A stretch of DNA of 64,000 nt from CBDDHT01 sp965228615 (GTDB lineage Bacteria; Pseudomonadota; Alphaproteobacteria; Rhizobiales; Methyloligellaceae), in assembly GCA_965228615.1 (NCBI GenBank), contig CBDDHT010000003.1, forward strand, positions 868,001 to 932,000, given 5' to 3'. A program made the translations under genes and the position numbers. A model generated the notes under the pieces. It saw only the letters and a program-made list of their open reading frames with translations. It ran no database searches and had not been told where the DNA came from. Positions 8,963-18,381 of the stretch are shown in pieces. Every line of letters starts with the position of its first letter. The stretch's first letter is position 1.

Positions 8963-9364
8963 ATGAACCAATCCCTTCCAAGACTGGCGACCGCGATCTT
9001 GTCCGTTGCAATTATGTTCTCCGCCATGCCGCCACGCCTCGCGATAGCGGCCGAACTCATTATGATCGATGCCAAGCACTGCGTCGTGTGCCGGCGTTTC
9101 AACAAGGAAGCCGCCCCGCATTATGCGCAGAGTCCCGTAGCCAAGGTCTTTCCGCTTCGCCGCATCGACATCGATACGGGAACCATCGACATCAGGCTTG
9201 AGTTGCCGGTTACCATGACTCCAACCTTCATCTTCGCAGACAAAGGGGCCGAGATGGCCCGCTTCTATGGTTATCCGGGACGTGAGCATTTTTTCGAGCT
9301 GGTAAACGGTGTCGCCGACGAGTTCCACAAGATTCAAGTGGAAGAGGCCGCGAAGACCAACTAG
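8963..9364 (+). CDS. Exported thioredoxin-fold protein (SoxS-like)
   Basis: 133 residues. A signal peptide to about residue 30 (AIAAEL) is followed by a short thioredoxin fold with the dithiol motif HCVVCRRF and the cis-Pro region VTMTPTFIFAD. The size and the CxxCRRF motif resemble SoxS-type or other small periplasmic thioredoxins that keep partner cysteines reduced. No sox genes are present in the window, so the partner is unknown. Confidence 0.75.
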   Translation: MNQSLPRLATAILSVAIMFSAMPPRLAIAAELIMIDAKHCVVCRRFNKEAAPHYAQSPVAKVFPLRRIDIDTGTIDIRLELPVTMTPTFIFADKGAEMARFYGYPGREHFFELVNGVADEFHKIQVEEAAKTN

Positions 9365-9382
9365 CTGCAATCCGCCAAGACA

Positions 9383-11203
9383 TCACTCAACGCTGTGCGA
9401 CCAACGATCGATCAGGCAATCATTTTGCTGCGGATCGCAAACCCGACCGTCTTTCGCAAAGTTGACACTTGAATCCTTGCCCGCCAGCCGCAGTTCCCTC
9501 AGGACAAATCCCGTAAGATCCTTCCCTTCGCCAACCAACGGCCAGTCCGGTGTCTTCTCGATCGTGGATTTGCAGGCCCAGATGTTGGATTGACCGGGAC
9601 ACAGCGCGAAACCGTGTCCATCGCCGTTCGCCAGAACGAACGATATTGATGCCAACCTGATCGGCACGTCAGAATCCGGCGTCACTTTGATCAATGTCCC
9701 ATCCCGGCGTCGCACAAGGATTTGCGATACGATCTGGCGGCCGCCCTCGCCTTTGAGGCGCACGGCCATTCCCGAGAAATGGCCCCAAGCCCCCTCCCCG
9801 CGCTTCCTGACAGCCTGCTCCATCGCCTTCCACAGAACCTTTCCTGGAACGGTGCGGATTGCCAGCTTGTTCTTGAACGGAAACATCTGCGCCAGATGGC
9901 GGCGGGTGATCATTGTTCCAGGCGCGATATTGTAATTAAGGCGAATGCCGCCGGCATTCAGGAATGCGACGTCGGCGGCGCCGGCGGCGCGCACGCGATC
10001 AGCGATCCAGTTACCGAACCCGGTCTCCGACGAGCGATTGGCCAACTCTTCCGTCTCTATTAAAGACGCCGTCCGCGCGATCGCCTCTCTCAGACATGCT
10101 CCATTCCTGACCTTGGCCAGACAGGTTTTCCGATTTTTGGGCCCACGATAGAGGCAGTCCCGTGCGCAGAACTGCTCATCGTGCCTTACCAACCACTGAT
10201 CGGCTAATCGTTCTGCCAAAGCATCGGGTGTGCGGGCTGCGTCGAGTGGAACGAGCCGGGACTTGATCTGCACGTCCCCACCAGCATCCTTGGAGAGTTC
10301 GATGACCCATGCGCTCAATGCATCGGCGTCGGCCTTGAAGAGCCTTGGATTCTTCGATGGCAGGTTCATCGCGACATGGTCATGTCCACCGATCACAATA
10401 TCGGGCATGTCGCTGCAGTTTCGAGAGCTTTCAGCAACCGGTTTGCTCTCGGCATCGAGACCCAATAATGACAGATCGGTCTCCCATGCCAGATGCGTTA
10501 GGGCGACAACGACATCCGCCCCTTTGGACCGAAGCGCTTTCACCTGTGCGCACGATGTCGCGACCGGATCAGAAACGATCGCTGCGTACTTCGACCGGGA
10601 AACCGTAACACCGTAGATCCCAACGCGTAGCCCTCCGCTCTCGACAATGCGCGAAGGCGCAATCCTAGGGCTACCTGCCAAGTCCTGAAGCGGGGCGCAT
10701 TTGGAAAAGTCGAGATTGGCCGCAAGCCAGGTGAACTCGGACTCGGCGACACGCAACGCGAGAGGGCCCTTTTTTTTGCAATGAGAGTCATCGAATTCGT
10801 GATTGCCAAAAGCAACGAACATCCGCGGATCGATACTCCCTCGCGCAGGATCGCCGTCCATGACGTTCATCAGGTCGATCATCTGCTCGCCCTTATAGGT
10901 ACGCCCCAGAAACGAGGGAGAGAGGAAGTCGCCCGCATGAAGCAAGAGCAGATCCGGCGCATCGCGTTCCAGTTCAGCACGCAGAGCACGTACACGTGGC
11001 AAGCCACCGTCTTTGCCGTCGTTGATACCTTTCAGACGGTAAACATCGTTGATCGTCAGCAGCACGGCCGTGCCTGGTTTTTCAGTCGAGGCAGGCGCGG
11101 CGACAGATGAGAAAAAGAGATGGGCCAAGCAGAGGGCCGTCGTCATTCCACACCAACCGGCCAGCCCCTCTAACCGGTCGAGAAATTTCGTCCACTCACC
11201 CAT
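9383..11203 (-). CDS. 5'-nucleotidase/UshA-family metallophosphatase
   Basis: About 606 residues from ATG 11203 (GGGAG eight bases before); ATG 11263 is an alternative. A hydrophobic export segment (TTALCLAHLFFSSVAAPAS) precedes a calcineurin-like phosphoesterase domain with HAGDFLSPSF, FGNHEFDD, ALTHLAWE and IGGHDHV, then a C-terminal 5'-nucleotidase domain (FGNWIADRVRAAGAADVAFLNAGGIR). The first metal motif reads NDVYRL where UshA has NDxHG, so one usual His ligand is Tyr. Family members hydrolyse periplasmic nucleotides. It is convergent with the thioredoxin-like gene. Confidence 0.85.
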   Translation of the reverse strand: MGEWTKFLDRLEGLAGWCGMTTALCLAHLFFSSVAAPASTEKPGTAVLLTINDVYRLKGINDGKDGGLPRVRALRAELERDAPDLLLLHAGDFLSPSFLGRTYKGEQMIDLMNVMDGDPARGSIDPRMFVAFGNHEFDDSHCKKKGPLALRVAESEFTWLAANLDFSKCAPLQDLAGSPRIAPSRIVESGGLRVGIYGVTVSRSKYAAIVSDPVATSCAQVKALRSKGADVVVALTHLAWETDLSLLGLDAESKPVAESSRNCSDMPDIVIGGHDHVAMNLPSKNPRLFKADADALSAWVIELSKDAGGDVQIKSRLVPLDAARTPDALAERLADQWLVRHDEQFCARDCLYRGPKNRKTCLAKVRNGACLREAIARTASLIETEELANRSSETGFGNWIADRVRAAGAADVAFLNAGGIRLNYNIAPGTMITRRHLAQMFPFKNKLAIRTVPGKVLWKAMEQAVRKRGEGAWGHFSGMAVRLKGEGGRQIVSQILVRRRDGTLIKVTPDSDVPIRLASISFVLANGDGHGFALCPGQSNIWACKSTIEKTPDWPLVGEGKDLTGFVLRELRLAGKDSSVNFAKDGRVCDPQQNDCLIDRWSHSVE

Positions 11204-11328
11204 GACCGCACTCCCAATTCCATGGCCCCAGTATGCGAAGAAACGCGCTTCTTTTCGGAGCACATGGATGTAGATCGGTCAAGTGAGGGCGAAGCGACGG
11301 CCTCTCTGCAGATCGAGTGAGCTAATTT

Positions 11329-13449
11329 CTACCCGGTTAGCGATTTGTCTTCAGCCGGCTCTTGCGGCGCGTCATCGGCGCTTTCACCTTCGGAATCGCT
11401 GGCCTTGGCGATCTTAACGAGCGCATCGAGGATCTTAACACCGGCTTCGGGTGACAAGGATTGAACCGAATCGATCTGTTTCATGATGTTCACGAGTTGG
11501 GGCATCAGGTCGCCTTTGTTCGACGTTTCGATCTCCTGGACAAAGCTCTGCAGGTCTTCGTTCGGCGCAGGCTTACCATAGAAGAAGCCCTGAACGAATT
11601 CGCAATCGCGGTCCCTCAGAAACTGTGCCTGGTGTTCGTGCTCAACGCCCTCGGCCGTAATGCTGATGTCCAGAGCCCGGCCAAGGTCGATGATGGAAGT
11701 GATGATCTTTGCAACCTTGGGATTATGTTCGATGTTCTTAACGAATGATCGATCGATTTTGATCTTATCGAAGGGGAAGCGCCACAAATGAGCGAGACTG
11801 GAGTAGCCAGTGCCGAAATCGTCCATGGCGACCTTCACACCCAGCCCTTTCAAAGTTGAAAGTGTCGTCAGTGCTTTTTCTGGATCATGGAACAGCAATG
11901 ACTCAGTGATTTCCAGCTCGAGCCTTTCAGGAGGCAGACCGCTCTCCGAAAGCGCCGCGTTCACTGCCTTAAGGACATGGTCGTCTTTGAATTGCGCGGC
12001 CGAAAGATTGACGGCGATCCTCTCGCGCCCTTTCCACTCAGCAGCATCTTTGCAGGCCTGCAAAAGGACCCATTCACCCAGCGGCTTGATCAATCCCGTT
12101 TCTTCGGCGATCGGAATGAACTGGTCGGGCGAGACGATGCCTTTTTCCGGTCGGTTCCATCGGACGAGCGCCTCATACGCTTCCACTTCCTTGTTGTCGA
12201 GATTGACTTGCGGTTGGTAGTAGACCTCGAATTCGGATTGGTCGATTGCACGGATTAGCGCTTGTTCCAGCTCGCGCCGGGCAATCACGTCATCCTGCAT
12301 TTCCGGATCATAGAAGCGGTACCCTTTGCGGCCATTCGTTTTGGCGTTGTACATCGCCAGATCTGCGGCTTTGACCAATTGGATCGGACTGCTGCCCGCA
12401 TCCGGGTATGGCGCAATGCCGATACATGCGCCGCACGGGATGAATTGATCGTCAATGCACACGAAGGTATTGAGCTTGTCGCAAATGATCTGCGCCAGCT
12501 CTTCGAGGTCCGCCTTGGATCTTGGCGATCGGCAGAGAATCGCAAATTCATCACCGCCCACGCGTGCCACGATATCACCCGGCTCGACACTCTCTTCGAT
12601 ACGTTCGGTAACATGTTTCAGGAGTGCATCGCCGAAAGCATGGCCGAAGGAATCGTTGACGTCTTTGAACTTGTCGAGATCGATCCACATGACAACCGGG
12701 CTTTTCCGATCGCTACCGAGTTCGACCGACTCGGCGAGTGCATGCTCAAGAGCCTCATTGAAACTTGCGCGGTTCAGTGCGCCTGTCAGGGAGTCGTGAT
12801 GTGCAAGATACCCGACCCGGGTCACTGCCTTTTGGTGATCACGATTCTTCTTGGCGATGATCAGGCCAGCCACAGCGGAACCGAACGCCATTAAGATAAG
12901 CAATGTCGATGTCAGAAAACCGAAGACCTGTTTGAATAGAGCGTTTCGCGCCGTTTGATCTGCATAGACCTGAATGGACCCGATGCGTTTGCCTTCTTTG
13001 ATGAGAGGTAATGTTGTTTGGGAATAGACCTTCGGCCAGTCCTTGCCCTGCCCCTTTGCCATGACGGCCTGAATCTTGGCAAAATCGGTAGCGCCAGTTT
13101 GTGGCTTTTTCGCCGCAACGACCTCGCTCGGCTGCCCAGTCCTCTGGTTTGCCGCACGATAGATCTGACCTCGCTCACTATCGTGAATCTCAAAGAAGAA
13201 GACGTCAGTCAGCCCTTTGATGCCTGTGTCGCCGAGTGTCGAACCTGCCAACTCTCCGCTGTCAAACAGCGACTCGATATGGCGGGTGGATTTTTGGAAT
13301 TCTGCAAACCACTGCTTGGCCAGCTCAACAGATTCCGCCTCCAGCAGACGCTCTCTTGAATGGTTTGACAGAAGGAGCGCCGGGCCCATGAAACAAATAG
13401 CCGTAACCGCAACAGCTACATATGAAAATGCCTGCTTATATCCTGCCAC
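11329..13449 (-). CDS. Membrane GGDEF-EAL cyclic-di-GMP enzyme
   Basis: 706 residues. Two membrane helices (about residues 8-28 and 175-198) flank a periplasmic sensor region. A GGDEF domain follows with intact ARVGGDEFAI, then an EAL domain with YEALVRW, ELEITESLL and DDFGTGYSS. The I-site arginine seems absent (VEPGD before the active loop), so product inhibition may be weak. Both catalytic motifs look complete, so synthesis, breakdown or both are possible. The C-terminus is acidic. Single gene; promoter region 13450-13602. Confidence 0.92.
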   Translation of the reverse strand: MAGYKQAFSYVAVAVTAICFMGPALLLSNHSRERLLEAESVELAKQWFAEFQKSTRHIESLFDSGELAGSTLGDTGIKGLTDVFFFEIHDSERGQIYRAANQRTGQPSEVVAAKKPQTGATDFAKIQAVMAKGQGKDWPKVYSQTTLPLIKEGKRIGSIQVYADQTARNALFKQVFGFLTSTLLILMAFGSAVAGLIIAKKNRDHQKAVTRVGYLAHHDSLTGALNRASFNEALEHALAESVELGSDRKSPVVMWIDLDKFKDVNDSFGHAFGDALLKHVTERIEESVEPGDIVARVGGDEFAILCRSPRSKADLEELAQIICDKLNTFVCIDDQFIPCGACIGIAPYPDAGSSPIQLVKAADLAMYNAKTNGRKGYRFYDPEMQDDVIARRELEQALIRAIDQSEFEVYYQPQVNLDNKEVEAYEALVRWNRPEKGIVSPDQFIPIAEETGLIKPLGEWVLLQACKDAAEWKGRERIAVNLSAAQFKDDHVLKAVNAALSESGLPPERLELEITESLLFHDPEKALTTLSTLKGLGVKVAMDDFGTGYSSLAHLWRFPFDKIKIDRSFVKNIEHNPKVAKIITSIIDLGRALDISITAEGVEHEHQAQFLRDRDCEFVQGFFYGKPAPNEDLQSFVQEIETSNKGDLMPQLVNIMKQIDSVQSLSPEAGVKILDALVKIAKASDSEGESADDAPQEPAEDKSLTG

Positions 13450-13602
13450 AACTCACGCCCCACACAGAAAAGCCTACCCCTAAGCGATGATCAATCTACC
13501 GTGAGGAAGTTAAATGACAGTTGCTATACATCAGATTATATTTGGACAATTGACCAGGTCGGCCCGCGCAAAACTCTCCGCAGCCGGCTTCCTCACCTTG
13601 CC

Positions 13603-14391
13603 CTAAAGAATGGTCTTCAGGGCAATGCGTAGCTTGTCCGGCTGTTCAGCCATCATCATATGCCCGCAATCCGTGACAGAGATGACCCGCGCGCCCTCGA
13701 TCTTGCTAGCGAGCTCTTTTCCAGCTGCCGGTGGTGTCATGACATCCTTGTCGGCAGTGATCACAAGTGTCGGGCACGCGATTGATGCAATGGCATCCGA
13801 AGTAACGGCAAATTCATTGCAGGCGTTCAAATCGTGGAATAAGACGTCAGGGCCGGAGCGTTCCAATAAACGCAGTCCCGCTCCTGCTATCCAGGTACCA
13901 GGTGACTGACGGCCGCCGATTTGCCCCGCCTTGCTGTGCCCCCAAAGCGTGATCATCTCGTAAGCGACATGGTCGTTGGCCTTAGCAGCCATCAACAATG
14001 GGTCGGCAACAGCCATGGGGATTGCAGTACCAAGCAAGGCAGTCGCACGCGCATGTTCCCTGTGCCGCGCAGCAAATGAGAGAGCGATCAACGATCCCAT
14101 GGAATGACCAACAATCGACGCTTCCTGGACATCAAGTGCGTCCAGTAAATTAGCCAACCAGTCTGCCATGTCGTCGATTGTCTGGAGTGGAGGGCCGGCC
14201 GAACGCCCATGCCCTGGAAGATCCGGCGCCAGGACGCTGTTGTGTCGATGCGAGAAATAGCGTGTCTGCAGTGCCCATACGGTATGATCGCATCCACTGC
14301 CGTGGATAAACACGATCACCGGGAGCGCGGCCGAGAACGGTCGCCCACCTGTCGAGGCAAAGACTTCTTTGCCGTTGATCACGATATTCAA
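13603..14391 (-). CDS. Alpha/beta hydrolase
   Basis: 262 residues. Alpha/beta hydrolase fold with oxyanion motif VFIHGSGCDHTVW, nucleophile elbow VGHSMGSLIA, acid region TADKDVMTPP and catalytic His in VTDCGHMMMAEQP. It is the last gene of a three-gene minus-strand operon (aldo/keto reductase, metY, hydrolase), starting 17 bases after the metY stop with AGGGGG upstream. The substrate cannot be read from sequence. Confidence 0.85.
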   Translation of the reverse strand: MNIVINGKEVFASTGGRPFSAALPVIVFIHGSGCDHTVWALQTRYFSHRHNSVLAPDLPGHGRSAGPPLQTIDDMADWLANLLDALDVQEASIVGHSMGSLIALSFAARHREHARATALLGTAIPMAVADPLLMAAKANDHVAYEMITLWGHSKAGQIGGRQSPGTWIAGAGLRLLERSGPDVLFHDLNACNEFAVTSDAIASIACPTLVITADKDVMTPPAAGKELASKIEGARVISVTDCGHMMMAEQPDKLRIALKTIL

Positions 14392-14408
14392 AGCCGCCCC
14401 CTTCTTGT

Positions 14409-15704
14409 CTAGCGCTTCTGAGACGCCCGGAGCGCTCGAGAAAGATCCTCAGTCAGATCCTTGATGTCCTCCAGGCCGATTGATAGACGGACCAGGCCTT
14501 CGGACACACCAGCTTCGCGAAGCGCATCTGCGCTCATCTGCTGATGGGTCGTACTTGCAGGATGGATGACCAGTGACTTTGCATCCCCGACATTTGCAAG
14601 ATGAGAGAAGAGTTCAAGGCGTTCGATAAACCGGCGGCCGGCATCGCGTCCGCCATTGAGCTCGAAACTCAAGATAGCGCCTGCACCTCGCGGCAATTGC
14701 GCTGCCGCCAAAGGGTGATCGGGGTGATCAGCGAGGTCGGGGTGATTGACGTGGTCAACCGCGTCATGGCTCTGCAAAAAGGTCGCAACCTCATGTGTAT
14801 TTTCCATGTGTCGCGCCATGCGCACGGACAATGTCTCGACGCCTTGCAGAATGTTGAATGCATTTGTCGGGCTCAGGCAGGCACCGAAATCGCGCAAACC
14901 CTCCGCGCGGGCCCGCATGGCGAAGGCCTGTGGTCCATACTCGTCCCAAAAGTTAATGCCGTGATAGCCCGCATAAGGCTCGGTCAATGTCGGAAATTTG
15001 CCCGATGCAAGCCAATCGAACCGGCCGCCATCGACCACGATACCGCCGATGGCGACACCATGACCGGCAATGAACTTGGTTAGAGAGTGATGGACGATAT
15101 CGGCGCCGAGATCGATCGGCCGGCACAAGTAGGGCGTCGCAAAGGTGGAGTCGACCATCAGAGGAAGGCCGGCGTCGTGCGCGACCTGACCGATCCTCGG
15201 GATATCTGCGATCTCGAGCCCCGGATTGCCAATCGTTTCGGTGAATATCAATCGCGTGCTCGGCCGAATGGCGTCGCGAAAGGCATCGGGATTCCGCGGG
15301 TCGACAAAGCTCGTCTCGATGCCGAAACGAGGCAAGGTATGCGTAAAGAGATTGTGCGATCCACCATAGATTGATCGCGATGCAACAATGTGTCCCCCCG
15401 TCCCCATCAAGGTCGTCACAGCGAGGTGCAAGGCAGCCATTCCGCTTGCCGTACAGACCGCTGCGACACCGCCTTCCAGCGCGGCGACGCGCTCTTCCAG
15501 AACTGCAACAGTCGGATTCGATATGCGGGAATAAAGATGGCCGGCCTGCTCCAGGTTGAACAAGGCAGCGGCATGATCGGTATTGTCGAAGAGAAACGAG
15601 GTTGTCTGGTAGATCGGCACGGCCCGTGCCGCAAAATCGCTGTCGGGGCGCTGACCGCCATGCAGACTGAGCGTGTCTGGTCTGAGGTGTGGAAGTTTGC
15701 CCAT
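14409..15704 (-). CDS. metY: O-acetylhomoserine sulfhydrylase family (Cys/Met metabolism PLP enzyme)
   Basis: 431 residues. Fold-type I PLP enzyme of the Cys/Met metabolism family; it starts HLRPDTLSLHGGQRPD and has the PLP lysine in HHSLTKFIAGHGVAIGG, as in MetY. Expected reaction: O-acetylhomoserine plus sulfide (or methanethiol) gives homocysteine (or methionine). The C-terminal segment VGDAKSLVIHPASTTHQQM is typical of this branch. It starts three bases after the aldo/keto reductase stop, so the two are translationally linked. Confidence 0.9.
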   Translation of the reverse strand: MGKLPHLRPDTLSLHGGQRPDSDFAARAVPIYQTTSFLFDNTDHAAALFNLEQAGHLYSRISNPTVAVLEERVAALEGGVAAVCTASGMAALHLAVTTLMGTGGHIVASRSIYGGSHNLFTHTLPRFGIETSFVDPRNPDAFRDAIRPSTRLIFTETIGNPGLEIADIPRIGQVAHDAGLPLMVDSTFATPYLCRPIDLGADIVHHSLTKFIAGHGVAIGGIVVDGGRFDWLASGKFPTLTEPYAGYHGINFWDEYGPQAFAMRARAEGLRDFGACLSPTNAFNILQGVETLSVRMARHMENTHEVATFLQSHDAVDHVNHPDLADHPDHPLAAAQLPRGAGAILSFELNGGRDAGRRFIERLELFSHLANVGDAKSLVIHPASTTHQQMSADALREAGVSEGLVRLSIGLEDIKDLTEDLSRALRASQKR

Positions 15705-15707
15705 GAC

Positions 15708-16679
15708 TTAGACCTGTTCCTCGAGCCGGTCAGTTGCCGGTGGCGGCGTCCGCGATAGAGCGGCAATCTCTCCGCGAAGCTCGGCGGTCATGTCGATATC
15801 GACAGCAGCGAGAGAAGGCTGCAACTGCTCAAGACTGCGCGCACCGACAATCGGGCATGTGACCGCCGGGTGGCTCGCGGCCCAGGCGACGGCTAGACTC
15901 ACCGGATGCACGCCCTGACCTGCCGCAAAAGCTGTAAAGGCGCCTGCCGTATCGAATGCCCAATCCTCTCCATAGCGCCGGGTGTATTCATTATTGGAGA
16001 TTAGGCGGCCCGCATCAGGACGTTTCTCCGGACCATACTTACCGCTGAGCATCCCGCCGCCGACCGGACTATAGGTAATGACACCGAGGCGCTCCGCCTC
16101 GGACAAAGGAAAGATCTCAGACTCGGCCTGTCTCTTTACCAGATTGTACATGGGTTGAATGACATCCAGCCTCGGCCAACCATTGCGCTCGCAGATGCCA
16201 AGCGCTTTGGCTGTCTGCCAGGCGGAATAGTTGCTCGCACCGACATAGAGGACCTTTCCGTCGCGAACCAACGCCTCAAGAGCACGCAAGGTTTCCTCGA
16301 GCGGCGTATTCGGATCCCAGCGATGCATGAACAAAACATCGACACGGTCAGTCCCAAGCCGTTTGAGACTGGCTTCGAGCGCCGCAACGATATGGCGACG
16401 GTTGCCACCACGCATATTAATATCGTCACTCATCGGCACGGCGCACTTGGTCGTGATTACCAAATCGTCTCGCTCGTCCTTGATGAGCCCTGAGAGGATT
16501 TCTTCCGCCTGTCCCCGGTTGTAGCCATTGGCACAGTCGAAGAAATTGATGCCGCGGTTTCGGCATTCGCGATACATGGATGCTGCTGTATCTGCATCGG
16601 CATCACCGCCGAATGACATGGTTCCAAAACATAACTCGGAAACCTGAACGCCGGTCGTCCCCAGCCACCGATACTTCAT
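15708..16679 (-). CDS. Aldo/keto reductase
   Basis: 323 residues, NADPH-dependent TIM-barrel reductase. Catalytic residues can be located: Asp in NFFDCANGY, Tyr in the same motif, Lys in TTKCAVP and His in LFMHRWD. The C-terminal cofactor motif is PIVGARSLEQL. Strong purine-rich Shine-Dalgarno (GGGAGGGGGGAAGG) at the start. It is the first gene of the operon with metY and the hydrolase and is divergent from the amidohydrolase operon. Substrate unknown. Confidence 0.9.
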   Translation of the reverse strand: MKYRWLGTTGVQVSELCFGTMSFGGDADADTAASMYRECRNRGINFFDCANGYNRGQAEEILSGLIKDERDDLVITTKCAVPMSDDINMRGGNRRHIVAALEASLKRLGTDRVDVLFMHRWDPNTPLEETLRALEALVRDGKVLYVGASNYSAWQTAKALGICERNGWPRLDVIQPMYNLVKRQAESEIFPLSEAERLGVITYSPVGGGMLSGKYGPEKRPDAGRLISNNEYTRRYGEDWAFDTAGAFTAFAAGQGVHPVSLAVAWAASHPAVTCPIVGARSLEQLQPSLAAVDIDMTAELRGEIAALSRTPPPATDRLEEQV

Positions 16680-16860
16680 CCTTCCCCCCTCCCAAACGCT
16701 GTCTAGGCTACGCGGATGCCGCCCAATTCTGCTGGACGTCTGATACCGGAATCAATGCCCATTGGCCAATTTCGCGACACAGTGACATGAATCCGGGACA
16801 CCGCTTTTCGATTGGCGTCGGAAGCTGGTAGACTGCGGGAAACGCCGGAGATACTCGATC

Positions 16861-17979
16861 ATGCTCGATTCACCCGAACTCGCAACTCCCCAAGCAGGGC
16901 AACGCATTGACGTTCAGATCGTTGATACAGATGTCCACCCGACGCCCCGCACGCCGGAAGAGTTGCGCGCCTTCGTTCCCGCTCCATGGCACGACCGGCA
17001 GTGGTCCAATGAGGTTTTCAACGCCGTCGGATCACCCATCTACGAAGCCCCCAACAAGGCCCAGCGCCGTGACTCTTACTCGCCAGAAGGCGGCCCCCCC
17101 TGCTCCGATCCTGTCTTCACGGAAAAACAGGTCTTCGGTGATGCGTCCGTCGACTACGCCATCCACATCCCGCTGACCGTGCGACCGACCGCCAATCCGG
17201 AACATGAAGCCGCCGTCTGTGCCGCCACGAATGCCTGGCTCAAGGATACCTGGCTAACAAAGTACAATGATCATGGTCGCCACTATGGGACGCTCCGTGT
17301 GAGTTCTCGCGACACCGCGCTTGCTGTCCAGGAGATCGAAAAATGGGCAGGCGACGAGCATTTCATCCAGGTCATGCTCAATCCTTATAACGATGCGCCT
17401 CTCGGCCAGGCTCGCTACTACCCGATCTATGAAACCGCAACCCGACTGAATTTGCCGATCTGTCTTCACGTCAATCGAAGTCCTGGCATGCGACTGCTGA
17501 CGCCGGTCGGATTCTCATCCTACTTCTTCGAGCATCACGCCCTCTATTCGATGATGTACGCGGCGCATTTGACGAGCTTGATATTCGAGGGCGTTTTCGA
17601 GCGGTTCCCGACCCTAAAAGTCTCTTTGATCGAGGGTGGCTTCAGCTGGCTCGTTCCTCTGGTGTGGCGCCTCGACAAGCAATGGGAAAAGCTCGGGAGC
17701 GAAGTTCCCAATGTGACGCGGAGGCCAAGTGATACAATCCGCGAACATATTCGCATCTCGACCCAACCGATCGAGGAACCACCGCAGCCGGGTGACCTGA
17801 AAAGACTGTGGGACCTGATGGACCCGGCCGAGCTATTGATGTTCGCAACGGATTATCCGCACTGGGACTTCGATGCACCCCAGCAGATGCAACGCTTCCC
17901 CGAAGAAACACGGCGGCGCATTCTCTGCGAAAACGCTCTGGAATGGTACGGCCTGCCGTCCACTCGGATTGCGCAATAG
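16861..17979 (+). CDS. Amidohydrolase family protein 1 (ACMSD-like)
   Basis: 372 residues. Amidohydrolase_2-type TIM barrel with the starting motif VDTDVHPTP (the usual HxH is DVH), His in LHVNRSPGM, the stretch SLIEGGFSWLVPLVWRLDKQW and the metal Asp in FATDYPHWDFD. Family members include aminocarboxymuconate semialdehyde decarboxylase and aromatic-acid decarboxylases or hydrolases. First gene of a three-gene operon with a Rieske protein and a paralogous amidohydrolase, pointing to catabolism of a cyclic or aromatic compound. Confidence 0.85.
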   Translation: MLDSPELATPQAGQRIDVQIVDTDVHPTPRTPEELRAFVPAPWHDRQWSNEVFNAVGSPIYEAPNKAQRRDSYSPEGGPPCSDPVFTEKQVFGDASVDYAIHIPLTVRPTANPEHEAAVCAATNAWLKDTWLTKYNDHGRHYGTLRVSSRDTALAVQEIEKWAGDEHFIQVMLNPYNDAPLGQARYYPIYETATRLNLPICLHVNRSPGMRLLTPVGFSSYFFEHHALYSMMYAAHLTSLIFEGVFERFPTLKVSLIEGGFSWLVPLVWRLDKQWEKLGSEVPNVTRRPSDTIREHIRISTQPIEEPPQPGDLKRLWDLMDPAELLMFATDYPHWDFDAPQQMQRFPEETRRRILCENALEWYGLPSTRIAQ

Positions 17980-18002
17980 GTCACGAACCCGGAGTAACGG
18001 AT

Positions 18003-18356
18003 ATGGCGCGTCATATTATCGGTCCGGCGACAGACGTTTCGCCGGGTGAGAAGCACATTGTCGAAATCGATGGACGAAGCATCGGGATATTCAACGTAGG
18101 TGGGCAATTCTATGCACTAGCAAACCGCTGTCCGCATGCCGGCGGACCGCTTTGCCAGGGTGACGTCACCGGCACGGCGATCGCCTCTGGCGAACCTTAT
18201 GGTCTTGAATGGGTCCGCGAAGGTGAGGTTGTCCGCTGTCCTTGGCACGCCTGGGAATTCGATATCATGACAGGACGCACGCTCTCGAGCCCAGAACTGC
18301 GCGTGCGAACATACGACGTGGCGCTCGAAAACGGCATGGTCGTTATCGACATGTAG
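18003..18356 (+). CDS. Rieske [2Fe-2S] ferredoxin-like protein
   Basis: 117 residues from ATG 18003. Rieske cluster ligands are CPHAGG and CPWHAWEFD. There is no catalytic oxygenase domain, so it is a small Rieske ferredoxin or a soluble subunit. The insertion GTAIASGEPYGLEWVREGE between the two ligand motifs is longer than in classic dioxygenase ferredoxins and is also seen in proteins annotated as Rieske (2Fe-2S) domain proteins near amidohydrolases. It sits between the two paralogous amidohydrolases and is probably their redox partner or part of the same pathway. Confidence 0.88.
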   Translation: MARHIIGPATDVSPGEKHIVEIDGRSIGIFNVGGQFYALANRCPHAGGPLCQGDVTGTAIASGEPYGLEWVREGEVVRCPWHAWEFDIMTGRTLSSPELRVRTYDVALENGMVVIDM

Positions 18357-18381
18357 GCAGGTGCCAATTGCGGAGCCAGAT